Positions 45,925-56,409 of a stretch of DNA of 64,000 nucleotides are shown here, piece after piece. Location: NCBI GenBank assembly GCA_936432065.2, contig OW386289.2, positions 164,423,348 to 164,487,347 on the forward strand. Direction: 5' to 3'. Position numbers and translations under genes: made by a program. The stretch's first letter is position 1, and each line of letters starts with the position of its first letter. This DNA is from Rutpela maculata (Eukaryota > Arthropoda > Insecta > Coleoptera > Cerambycidae). The notes under the pieces are model-generated. The model had not been told where the DNA came from and did no database searches. It was given only the letters and a program-made list of their open reading frames with translations.

Positions 45925-47465
45925 TACTATATATACTAAATGACTTAATAGGAATGTAAAAAAAATATAAAATATAAAGCTGTTTTATATCAACGACTCC
46001 TATTAATTTCATTTAATTATCTTCAATAATTTTGAGAAAAATTAATTTTAAAGTTGCGGGTTGTTACCCCCATAACTCTGCTAATATAGGGGATAGAGGT
46101 TTATTATATATTTTATTGAGCATTCCTAGTCATAAGCAACATTCATGTGAATGAATAGCCCAATAAGCCGCTGGGCCCAATTCCATATACTTAACCGGCG
46201 AGACCCTTTACAAAAATTATGACATAAGTAATAGTTATTTATGCAACAAGTGTGTAAAGTGTTACATTTTTTACCTAATTATTAAAGACGCACGTATTTT
46301 AAGGTAAATGAAGCCATCGTTTGTAGAAAATAGCAGATATAAAATCGTAGGCGGTCGACATTTGCTGTAATTATACGTCCGGTTCGCCGTATTTCTTTTA
46401 ACACGACGACCTACCGGTCGCCTTGATGTTATTGTATTGTAGTATATTTAATGTAAGAATAGGTTTAAAACTATTTTCTCATCCAGTAATCGACTTCGTC
46501 TGTCGGATGTTTGCATTCAGATAAATAAATAACCAGGAACTGCAAGACTGCTAATACTGAGCAAATTCTTACAGCAAGATAAACGTGGCTGCGTTTTTTC
46601 CCAGAAAGATATATGTAAAACTCCACACCGCCCCACGAGAGGCTACCAAAACTTTGCGCGCAGTTTACCTTTATCTCTGAAAATAAATCCCACACAAATC
46701 TCCACCAACGCGCCTCTAGCCAGTCAAGCCCAGAAACTAATGTAGCTATAGTGTAAGTAACTTTTCCCCGTCAGCCTTTGTGTACCCGGATTTTCTCCTA
46801 TAAATAGAACAGACCAGGAATGACGGCAATAACAATTAAGAAAAACCGGAGAAATGCTTACGCGATACGTTTTTACTTCGAAAGCGCTCAAAGCTATTAT
46901 AAAATGCAGTAAACAAACAAATTTAGTACGCCGAGTCAGCCATAATTTCAAAGTAGTTGTATTGTGTAATTTACTAGAGTGAGATGTCCGGCCACCAAGT
47001 GCTTAACCGAAAATCAATGTTCCATTTGTTCCTTTTAAAGCCACCGCGAACGTTGAGGCATTTGCAAGTGGATTCGTGACGGAATTATTACCGCAAATTT
47101 GTACGTTTCAGGGGATAGTTTAGCAACTGATTGTAACAATTAATTGAACCTATTCAGGTCATCAGTCATGACATTTATTCAGGTGTAAGGTTCTCTCCGA
47201 GCTTGTGAATTCTAATGCGGCCGGAAAAACATTTTTTGAAAAAAGTGCAAAAAAATCACAAAATCCTAAATTCGATTTCAGTTACCTTAAGTTAAAAGTA
47301 GTTCTAAGAGAAAACGAAACTAATAAAATTCTGCGTAACACAAAAAAACCCTCCACCATAATATTAAATGTTCTAAGTATTTAATAAAATAAATAAATAA
47401 TAATAAATAAATAATACATTTATTGATCAGTGCCAAGTATAAGCAAAAAGGTACTAATTCGGCAC
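45925..47465. other. Unassigned DNA, partly GC-richer
   Basis: No gene recognised. 46330-47200 is less AT-rich than the surroundings and has no repeat partner in the window, so it may be single-copy DNA. An ATT/AAT-rich patch at 47385-47430 (AATAAATAATACATTTATTG) looks like a minus-strand LINE tail. Confidence 0.35.
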
Positions 47466-48363
47466 ATACAGTGTGTGCTATTTCATAGTGCAACACCCCG
47501 TTATTTTGGAACGCGTTGGTTGATTTAATTTTTTTTTTTGAGATATAGTGCTCGATGAGCATTATTTGACTGTTTTGAAAAATTTGTAAATTTCATATTT
47601 TCAAGGTCTACTAAGCTCCTCTAAATGGGTCGAAATTTCGAGATCGACTATTAGGCAATTTTTTATCGGCAAATTGGATAGCCTATTCAATTCGCAGTTA
47701 TCCCAAATACCTCTATACAAAATTTTAGCTCGATACCTCATATAGGGTGTTTGTTATTCAATGGCCAAATTTAAAATATCTCACTTTTCGACCGGCCCTG
47801 TATAAAGGTCGGTTAGGTTTACTAAAAAGGTCAAGTAGTCGTTCGACTTGAGGAACATCAGACACTAAATGCGGAAGAAAAAAGAAAAGTTATTCTTTAA
47901 ATAAATAGTGCTTCTACAAATTTTTCGGTTGCTGTACGTAGGTGCCTTAATGAAATTTTTTCAAACAAATGGATTGAACGGAATAACTTTTCTTTTTTCT
48001 TCCTCATTTAATGACATTAAAATCAGATACTAATTAAGGAAGAAAAAAGAAAAGCTAAAGTCTAATCCATTTTTTTGAAAAGAAGCACTATTTATTTAAA
48101 GAATAACTTTTCTTTTTCTTCCTCATTTAGTGTCTGATGTTCCTTAAGTCCAATGACTACTTTGCTTTTTAGTAAATCTAACCGACTTTTACACAGGGCC
48201 GGTCGAAAAGTGAGAAATTTTAAATTTGCCTATTGACTAACGAACACCCTATAAGAGGTATCGAGCTAAATATTGTATAAAAGTATTTGAGACAACTGCG
48301 AATCGAGAAGGCTATCCAATTTGCCGATAAAAAACTGCCTAATAACGAAATCTCGAAATTTCG

Positions 48364-48847
48364 ACTGCATCTTACATCTGAAATGTACAAAGCCTTGGAT
48401 GAGAGTAAGCCAGCTCTATGCGTTTTTATAGATTTGTCAAAAGCGTTTGACATAATTTGCCATACTTCACTTATAGAAACATTAGAAAACATTTGAATGC
48501 GTAATAAGGCTCTAGACCCGTTCAAGGGCTATATTAAAAATAGGCAACAATGTGTCAAAATTAATGACACTCACAGCACCCCAAAGGAAATTGAATGTGG
48601 TGTTCCACAAGGTACTGTGCGAAGGCCTATCTTATTTAACATATACCTAAGTGAGCTATTCTCAGTCCAAAGCTGTGGTAGAATTGTCACCTATGCAGAT
48701 GACACAGCTATATTTTATACAGGCGACACATGCAGTTCATTAAAAAATGCTGTCGAATTAGATCTCAAAAAAATTAAAGATTTTCTTGATCATAAGTTAC
48801 TTACTCTAAACACCGAAAAAACGTATTACTTACAAAACAAGACATAA
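48364..48847 (+). pseudogene. Retrotransposon 1 (outer), 5' piece: reverse transcriptase
   Basis: Reads YKALDESKPALCVFIDLSK (RT block 3), a stop, then FKGYIKNRQQCVKIN, GVPQGTVRRPILFNIYLSEL, VTYADDTAIFY (catalytic, 48686-48710), LKNAVELDLKKIKDFLDHK and LLTLNTEKTYYL. The element is 5'-truncated within the RT and cut at 48847, where a second copy of the same family begins. Its 3' remainder is probably 51414-52705. One stop and a frameshift near 48496 disable it. Confidence 0.8.
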
Positions 48848-51413
48848 AACCCCCATTGTGTTACATTATAAATAAAATAATTGAGATTGGAGAATGCCCA
48901 TCCGCCTTTAAAACAACGATAATAACACCTATTTTTTAAAATGGAGATAAATTACAGGCTACTAATTACACACCAATAACACTTATTACATGTTTTGTAA
49001 AGATTTTTGAAAAAGTAATTAAAATTAGATTGGGTAAATATATTAGCAAATATAAACTCATCTCAGAACATCAATATGGTTTTCAAAAAAATAAATCAAC
49101 CCAGGATGCTGTTCTATCCTTAACAAACAGTATTTATGCCGCGCTGGATGGAAGCAAAAAATCCCTATGCTTATTTATCGATCTGGCAAAATCCTTTGAC
49201 ACTGTAAGTCATACATTATTATTAAAATCTTTGGAAAACTTTGGTATCAGAGGAGAAACTCTAAAACTATTTAGTAGCTATTTGACACATCGAAAACAGT
49301 GTGTCAGAATAAATGGCTCAATTAGCGATTTCAAGACCATCAAATACGGTGTACCACAAGGTACAGTACTTGGTCCACTGCTGTTTATAATATACGTTAA
49401 CGAACTGTTCTCCATTCAAAACATAGGTTTAAATTATTAGCTACGCAGATGACACGGCAATATTTTATGAAGATAGCTCTGTGAACGATTTGAAATCTAA
49501 AGTAGAACGTGACTTTGGAAGGTTAAAAGACTGGTCGACTCTAAACTACTGACAATAAACTACTGACACTAAACTACAGCAAAACAAACTATTTACCTTT
49601 GTACCCCAAAAAAACATCAGCACCGCAATTCTTAAATCTAACCATTGAAAGCAACCACTCTAACTACACTTTGGAACTTAAGAAAGAAATTAAATACTTG
49701 GAGGTCTATATAGATCAAAAACTACAATGGGATGCGCATGTACAATATATCCTAAGAAAATTACGATTTATACTAAACAAATTTAAATACATACACAATT
49801 TTCTAGACACAAAATACATGAAACGAGTATATCAGTCACTCGTTGAGTCTCATTTAATATACAGTATTACTAGTTGGGGAGGGGTTCTAAATTTCCATAT
49901 AAAAAAACTGGAATCACTACAAACGAGCTTTTTGAAAGTCATGCTTTACAAGGAGACAACTTATTCATCTGTTAAACTATTTAATGAATCTAACATTCTA
50001 TACGACAACTCTTCTTCCTATATGTAAACCTCAAACAATTCAAAACTAAACATCTAGTGAAACAAATTGACCATACAAATAACACCAGAAAATTAAACTA
50101 AGTATACAATTTCGATTTCTGGAAAATCTATAGGCCAAAGAAGTATGAACTACCTAGGACCAAAACTATTTGGAATGCTTCCTGTTGAAATTAAAAATGA
50201 AACAAAATTAACAATATTCAAAAAAAAGCTAAAAAACTACATAAATCATAAAGATAGAACAGATATACACCAGATAATTGATATAAAAAATAACTAATTC
50301 TCACAATAAATAAATAAAAATACTTACCATCATATTATACACCTAACATACCTTACATTGCTTTGCACTTGTAAAAAACCGCTGCCCAAGGAATCACTAC
50401 TTCCACATCCAGATTCTCTATCCAAGTCATTCACAACGAAAAAACTTTGTATGTGAAAATAGTTGTTTATGGAACTTTAATAATATAATATTTGAAATCC
50501 TCTACCCCAAAAACCCATAAAACGATACCCCACGTCGGTAGTGGGGTGGGGGGTGGTGATAGGGGGGTGATAGTGGGGGATGGATGAAGTAAAAAAATAT
50601 TTTGAGGTTTCTGGTTCCTGTACATACACTAAATCACAATTTTTTTTCATCCCCTTTAATAAGGGGGTGGGGGTGGTAATGGGGGTGGCTAATGCCAAAA
50701 ATTTTTTTGAGACCTTAGTTTCTCTTGTATATACTAAACACCAATTTTATGGACTCTTACCTGCTTGATTGACCTGTTTACCCCAAATTTACCCCAATTT
50801 ACCCCCCAACCCTTTGACGGAACAAGATGAAAATATAATCTAGTTCTAGATCTCGTTAAAGTACATGTGTATCAAATTTCAAGTCAATATCTTAAACGGT
50901 TCCAGAGTAAACGTGCGCACAAAAAAAAGTTACAGACAGACCGACAGACCGACAGACACACGGAAATTTTTTTTTGCTCAAACTTAAAATCTCGACGTTT
51001 CATGACATTTTAAGCCTATTTGGGCAATAAAAATTTTAAAAAATTTTTTTGTCGTTACTATACTTCCACTGGACGTGGAAGTAATACACTAGAAACTTAA
51101 GTTAGACAGTTAAGTTAGTCATAAATTAAATAAAATAAGTAGTATTAGGCTAGGCATGGATAGATAATATGTGTGTGCATGTATGGGTAGGTGTGGGTGT
51201 GTGTGTCTGTGTGAGAGTATGACTATATAAGAATATTAATGAGTACGTATAAATATGTAAATATTAAAATAACTCCTTTTTATTGTCTCATAGAAAAGTA
51301 CATCAAGTACTTCAGTGAGTATGTAGGTATGTTTATTGTGCATCACTATTTTTTATTTAACGTAATTGTATTCTAAATTACACACTATGCTAAATAAACA
51401 TTATTATTATTAT
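48848..51413 (+). pseudogene. Retrotransposon 2 (inner): 5'-truncated non-LTR RT with 3' UTR
   Basis: Starts in RT block 1-2 (IIEIGECPSAFKTTIITPIF, ITLITCFVKIFEKVIK). It continues ISEHQYGFQKNKSTQDAVLS (49065), LCLFIDLAKSFDTVSHTLLL, CVRINGSISDF, YGVPQGTVLGPLLFIIYVNE, and after a frameshift YADDTAIFYEDS (49442). The thumb and C-terminus follow (KKEIKYLEVYIDQKLQWDAH, SLVESHLIYSITSWG, ending NYLGPKLFGMLPVEIKN and IFKKKLKNYINH, with a stop at about 50296). Both catalytic aspartates are present. The 3' UTR carries family-A copy i and ends AATAAACATTATTATTATTA at 51413. Only a few frame breaks separate it from a full frame, so it is young. Confidence 0.85.
50377..51083 (+). mobile_element. HINE-like family A, copy i
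   Basis: 707 bp, full length, with a minimal microsatellite (about 50933-50962). It is inserted in the 3' UTR of retrotransposon 2 about 80 bp after its stop codon. Confidence 0.85.
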
Positions 51414-52705
51414 CTATGTATAAAACTGTAGGTCAATAAGTTATTATTTCCCAAGCCCAAAATTGTATAATAATTTACCAGTGGCAATAAAGAATGTAAT
51501 ACATCTACAAGCATTTAGAAAAAGAATAAAAATATACCTGCCTACAGTGCGGTGATTAGAAATACACGAGCTGATTGACTAAAAGTAAAACCGCTGCCCA
51601 AGGAATCACTACTTCCACATCCAGATTCTCTATCCAAGTCACTCACAACGAAAAAACGTTGTATGTGAAAATAATTGTTTATGGAACTTTAATAATATAA
51701 TATTTGAAATCATCTACCCCAAAAACCCATAAAACGATACCCCACATCGGTAGTGGGGTGGGGGTGGTGATAGGGGGGCGGTAGTGGGGGGTGGATGAAG
51801 TAAAAAAAATATTTTGAGGTTTCTGGTTCCTGTACATACACTAAATCACATTTTTTTTTCATCCCCTTTAATAAGGAGGTGGGGGTGGTAGTAGGGGTGG
51901 CTAATGCCAAAAATTTTTTTGAGACCTTGGCTTCTCTTGTATGTACTAAATACCAATTTCATGGACTCTTACCTGCTTGATTTACCCATTTACCCCAAAT
52001 TTACCCCAATTTACCCTCCGACGGAACAAGATGAAAATATAATCTAGTTCTAGATCTCGTTAATGTACATAAGTGTACCAAATTTCAAGTCAATATCTTA
52101 AACGGTTCCAGAGTAAACGTGCGCACAAAAAAAGTTACAGACAGACCGACAGACAGACAGAAATTTTTTTTTCGCTCAAACTTGAAATCTCGACGTTTCA
52201 TAACATTTTAAGCCTATTTGGACAATAAAAATTTTTAAAAATTTTTTTGTCGTTACTATACTTCCACTGGACGTGGAAGTAAAAGTAAAATTAGCTTTAA
52301 TGTTTTTATTAATTTTTTTATTATTATTTTATTACTTAAATTTTTATTTTTTTAATGATATTTTTATTAATTTTTATTGATTAATATTTTTTATATATTC
52401 AAATTATAAGTGAATTCAAACTAAGGATATTCACCTAATTAGTTAATTAATAGTACCTAATTTTAATTTTAATAATGTGGGATTTTGAAAATTAAATAAC
52501 TTCAATTACTGAGTGTATTGATATTTAACATTATATATATAATTTGTTTTTTTTTGTGTCATTGAATTGTTTACTTTAAGAGTCTATGCAAGTATTTAGT
52601 TACTTTTTGGACTAATTTTTATGTTTGCTCTAAGTTCCTTAATTATTGTCATTATTATTCTCTTTACAATAAACAATATTATTATTATTATATTATTGTT
52701 ATTAT
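51414..52705 (+). pseudogene. Retrotransposon 1 (outer), 3' piece: ORF2 C-terminus and UTR
   Basis: At 51432-51545 the frame reads INKLLFPKPKIVYNNLPVAI and KNVIHLQAFRKRIKIYLPT, the standard ORF2 end block (PKIyN.LP..IK....l..Fk..lk.yL). After family-A copy j the UTR continues to CAATAAACAATATTATTATT at about 52666-52700, the same tail as retrotransposon 2. Position and tail suggest it belongs with 48364-48847. About 300 residues between the two pieces are missing, so an internal deletion must be assumed. Confidence 0.65.
51589..52281 (+). mobile_element. HINE-like family A, copy j
   Basis: 693 bp, the shortest full-length copy, with about two microsatellite units (52137-52160). The flanks share AAAAGTAAAA on both sides. 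This is either a chance match of A-rich target to element ends or a local duplication; the two frame-defined copies (b and e) show none. Confidence 0.85.
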
Positions 52706-52859
52706 TTAGAGGAGCTTAGTAGGCCTTGAAAATATGAAAATTACACAAAACAGTCAAATAAAGCTCATCTAGCACTATATCTAAAAAAAAAAAATTAAAC
52801 TCGGTCAACGCGTTCCTAAATAACGGGATGTTGCGGTATTAAATAGCACACACTGTATA

Positions 52860-53960
52860 TGTGAGTTAGATAGTCACCAATGATTGGAAAATTGTATTAG
52901 AACATTACTAGGTAATTTTTTTCCGAAGCACAAGCATTTGATTTTAGATTAAGAAGCACTTTATTTATTTCTTCCCTAGAAATCATTTTAAAATCCATCC
53001 CCACATTATTAGTACCTATCATTCGTCGTTGTTATATGATTATTTTTGCGATCAACGTGATGTATCAACACAAAACTGCGTGATGTAATACTTTTGCATT
53101 CTTCAAGCATAATGAACCTCTCCATTTGCGAAAGCCGAATAAATGGCTTCTAATTTTCTCGACGCTGCATTTTTTCAAATTAGCGGAAGCCCATTACCCG
53201 TAATGACTGCATTATTAACCAAGAATCGGCTACGCGATTTGTTCACCTTAAATGGCACCACCACCGCGCTACCGTTCGCAAATAAATTTCCCCACCGATA
53301 AAGTTCATTGGCCATTAAAGGGGAATCGATGCTATCTACATGTTTGTGTCAAAAACAAGGTATCAAAGTATTCCTCTTCAAACCCTTCGCCGCCACCCGT
53401 CTCTAAACTGCGAGACGAATTATTCCCCAAGTTTGACTCAACTTTGCTCACTACACACACATTTGTCAGTTTATATTCGGGTATTTTCTTTAATACCATT
53501 TGGTTTTCTCGACAGAGGAAGTTTTCGTCATCCACCTTTTCTATACATGTCTAATTTTCATTTTGTTAATGCATCAGGTGCGTTCTTGTGTCTACATGAT
53601 TTTATTAGAAGTGAAAATCAAGAAATTGCAAGAAAAATATACAAGGAACAGTATTGGCAGTATTTCTTTTCATTGGCAAATTTTATATATAGAGTTCTGC
53701 AAGAGACTTGGTCTCGAAATTTGTAACCCCCTTCGGCACAAAACTACTTCAAGCCTTCAGAAAGGGTTGTATTACCTGAGGTGTTATTTTATATTACATA
53801 AAATTATAATCGACGGCAGCTATGTTTTTTATCTCACCCTAACAAAATATTTCTTAAAATACCCACATTTATAGAACCAACCTTTTGACATTTTTTAATT
53901 ATAAATAAACAAATAGACACCATTACTACTAAATATATATCAATTAGTAAACCGAATAAT
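52860..53960. other. Unassigned, probably single-copy DNA
   Basis: 53090-53560 is GC-richer and non-repetitive within the window. Overlapping frames of 100-128 codons at 53252-53874 have no recognisable motif, signal or donor/acceptor pair that would make one of them convincing. Confidence 0.3.
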
Positions 53961-53964
53961 AATT

Positions 53965-54348
53965 GTGAGGATTGGTACACAGTTCTCAGAAGAATTTAAT
54001 GTATTCCGGGGGATCCCTCAGGGTTTAGTACTAGGGCTCTTGTTTATTATACTATATGTTAACGATCTACCTACCAAACCATGTAAAAAGTGACTATGTT
54101 TGCAGACGGTAGCACCATATCTGTGGCAGGCTCACATATTGATATTATCGTCAAAAATAATCTACATGAACTTTTACAATAGGAAACCCTGTATCAAACA
54201 AAATTTTATATTTTGCTACAAGAGTATATTCTTAGGAGTTGTTCTAGATGCAGATCTATACCAAATTAACATATTATGCATGAAATTTAATCAGGCCTGT
54301 TCTTCAGTTATACAATTGAAAAATATATTTAACCTTATTTGCTATTGA
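53965..54348 (+). pseudogene. Non-LTR reverse transcriptase fragment
   Basis: Frame pieces read GIPQGLVLG and LFIILYVNDLPTKP (about 54010-54085), then TMFADGSTISVAGSHI (54095-54140), YNRKPCIKQNFIFC, IFLGVVLDADL and MKFNQACSSVIQLKNIF. These are RT blocks 4-7. The second catalytic aspartate is replaced by glycine (FADG for FADD), and most of the protein is missing, so this is an inactive fragment. Confidence 0.7.
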
Positions 54349-54349
54349 A

Positions 54350-55089
54350 GATAAAATGGAATTTAAAATTTATAAAAAGTTTAGAGTGGCAGTTTAATCT
54401 CTCTAAGGCCGATTTAAAAGGTAATAAAAAGACATCAGGTATGACAAAAAAATTAAAACCAACGGCAGTTTATCATTAAAACTACAAAAGAAAAGCCCAA
54501 AAAACAAAGGTGCCTCAGAAATAATAATGATTTTAATATTCATACATTTGCATAGACTTGTAATCAGCAAATTTAAAAAAGAAGGCTGCTTCTCGGTTCC
54601 CACGGTAATTTTCAGTCTTTTCTTGTAATTTTACCTTAATTTGCTAAAGAAAAAGTGATAATCATTAATAATTATAATTGTGAGATTGACCCTGAATATT
54701 TTTATATAACAGGAAAAACATGGCCGGCCAACTAAAAACCTAATTGTCATTTTACAGTCCTCTCATTAAACTATATATTCTAATAATGGTAATGACCTAG
54801 AATATTTACTCTAAATGAAGCCCTTTTAGTCTTTTTGTATACTATCGCAAATAATCCCTTTCTTACATAAATGCAAATGCACTTGACGAAGATCACATGG
54901 ACTTGATAAAAGCTATAATAAAACGTTTGGGATTTAAAAGAACCGCCTCCAAGACGAACCGCGTTGACATTTGATACAAAAAACTTAAAACTTAACCTCA
55001 AAATAATTTCTTCCATAAAAAACATAATTACACATCAGTAAGTCGTGAAATGCTTTTAATTAACACACACACATGCACCAACTACACTT
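54350..55089. other. Unassigned AT-rich DNA
   Basis: No gene or repeat recognised. Confidence 0.35.
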
Positions 55090-55645
55090 CAAGCAAACAT
55101 ATTATTTATTATTTTTATAATGAATGTTTTATTGAGGTTTTAGAAAGTGCTTTATGGAATTAATATTTGCGTTTTAAATTTATAGAGGCCTTTTTTTCTT
55201 CATAACGGTTTCATCACAACATTTGTCAAGGATGTTTTAAGAGTCTAGTTTTGTAATGGCCTTTAATAATTACTAATAGGCATTGAAAATGTCTAGTTTT
55301 AAAAAGAATTTAAAATGCATTTATTGCAAATATGTTAAAACCATAAAGAATAATTTAAAGACTCTTTAAATCTAAATGGAATTTAAGACGTTCATAAAGC
55401 TAATTAGCTTTATGGAGAGTTTTATGTAGGTATGATAAACCCATTACAAATCCATATTATCCTAGAAGCAAATTAGCTTTATAATAAGGTCTTACAGAAT
55501 GCTTTAAAACTTACCATATAAGAGCAAGTATACTTGAAACCTAAAAGGCCTTAACTACAACATCAATAAAGCACAAGATTATTTCCTAACCCTGACAAAC
55601 CTTTTTTAAAACCTCCTCAAGTCCAAATGACTTTTAAATTGTTCG
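55090..55645 (-). repeat. Family D end array, copy 3
   Basis: Reverse complement of 25009-25510 with moderate divergence. Shared words include GGTTTATCAT/ATGATAAACCCATTACAAAT, CATTGAAAATGTCTAGTTTT and ACTTTTAAATTGTTCGTTGG, the last being the presumed terminus (about 55645). It abuts an RTE-type retrotransposon remnant. Confidence 0.6.
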
Positions 55646-55651
55646 TTGGGA

Positions 55652-56400
55652 TGCCAAGCTAACAGTAGTAAATTTGCTTCTAGTATATGCGCCTATAACT
55701 ACTAGGGATTTCTACGGAGATCCTGAAACCTTACTCCACACTGTTTCGAACAAGGAAATTACAATTATTATGAGTGATTTCAAGGCCAAAGTCTATTCCA
55801 CACTGAAAATGATCACTGACGAGCTGTTGTTGACAAATTTGGTATCGGACAACAATGCGAAAGGAGGCAAAGTCTAACTCAGTTCTACCTAGACAATACC
55901 TTATACGATAGTTAATACCACATTCCAACAACATCTACGGTGTCTTTACTCTTGGCCGCACCTAGTGGTACATTTCGGAACGAGATTGACTATATTATGA
56001 TAAAAAAACGGTGGAAATCTTCAATAAAGACTTGTAAAACATTACACGGTGCTAACTGTGATATAGATCACCAATTGCTTATGCACTTTCTTGCTAAAAC
56101 TAAAAACGTTTCCCCAGCATGGTTCCAAAGGCGTCAGACAGGGCTGTGTTCTGTCACCAATCTCTTTAACATCTATAAAGAACACATATTGTGTCTCGTG
56201 CTGGATGACTGACAGGGTGGAGTAGCTATAGGCAGAAGCAAGATTTTTAACTTGAGATTTATAGATGATACCGCTTTAGTTGCAACGAGCAAGGATGAGC
56301 TCATACATCTACTTGATAGGCTTCAGGAAATAAGAGTGGATTCTGGTTTATTATTTGTTAAGTTTTTTAATGAGTCAAGTTTCCTATTTTGCGCATGGAC
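55652..56400 (+). pseudogene. RTE-type retrotransposon with endonuclease joined to RT by a deletion
   Basis: The first part is an apurinic-type endonuclease: LLLVYAPITTRDFYGDPE, IIMSDFKAKV (family GDFNAKVG), NEIDYIMIKKRWKSSIKTCK and CDIDHQLLMHF (family SDHxLL). It runs to about 56110. The very next bases are reverse transcriptase block 4: GVRQGCVLSP can be read at about 56128-56157, and LFNIYKEHI in the adjacent frame. Then come GGVAIGRSKIFNLRFIDDTA (FIDD for YADD) and LVATSKDELIHLLDRLQEI. RT blocks 0-3 (about 300 residues) are missing, so a deletion fused the two domains. Stops at 55876 and 56210 and frameshifts are present. Family resemblance is to RTE elements whose products are often mislabelled craniofacial development protein 2-like. 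Confidence 0.8.
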
Positions 56401-56409
56401 TACTAAAGT

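Larger units (their letters stand above)
47469..52855. mobile_element. Palindromic mariner-type element split by nested retrotransposons
   Basis: The left end TA-CAGTGTGTGCTATTTCAT and right end ATTAAATAGCACACACTG-TA carry TA duplications (47467-47468, 52856-52857). The left arm runs 47469-47930. The right arm is in two pieces, about 48060-48363 and 52706-52855, which together mirror the left arm (CGAAATTTCGA at 47630 and 48355; GAGGAGCTTAGTAGGCC at 52710 mirroring 47600). Without the 4.3-kb insertion (48364-52705) it would be about 1.05 kb, almost wholly palindromic around 47990. It is non-coding, so it is a large MITE or foldback element. Confidence 0.75.

Noticed and set aside
53252..53874. 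Host gene from overlapping 100-128 codon frames
   Set aside because: Three plus-strand frames overlap with no recognised domain and one minus-strand frame crosses them. Left as unassigned, probably single-copy DNA.
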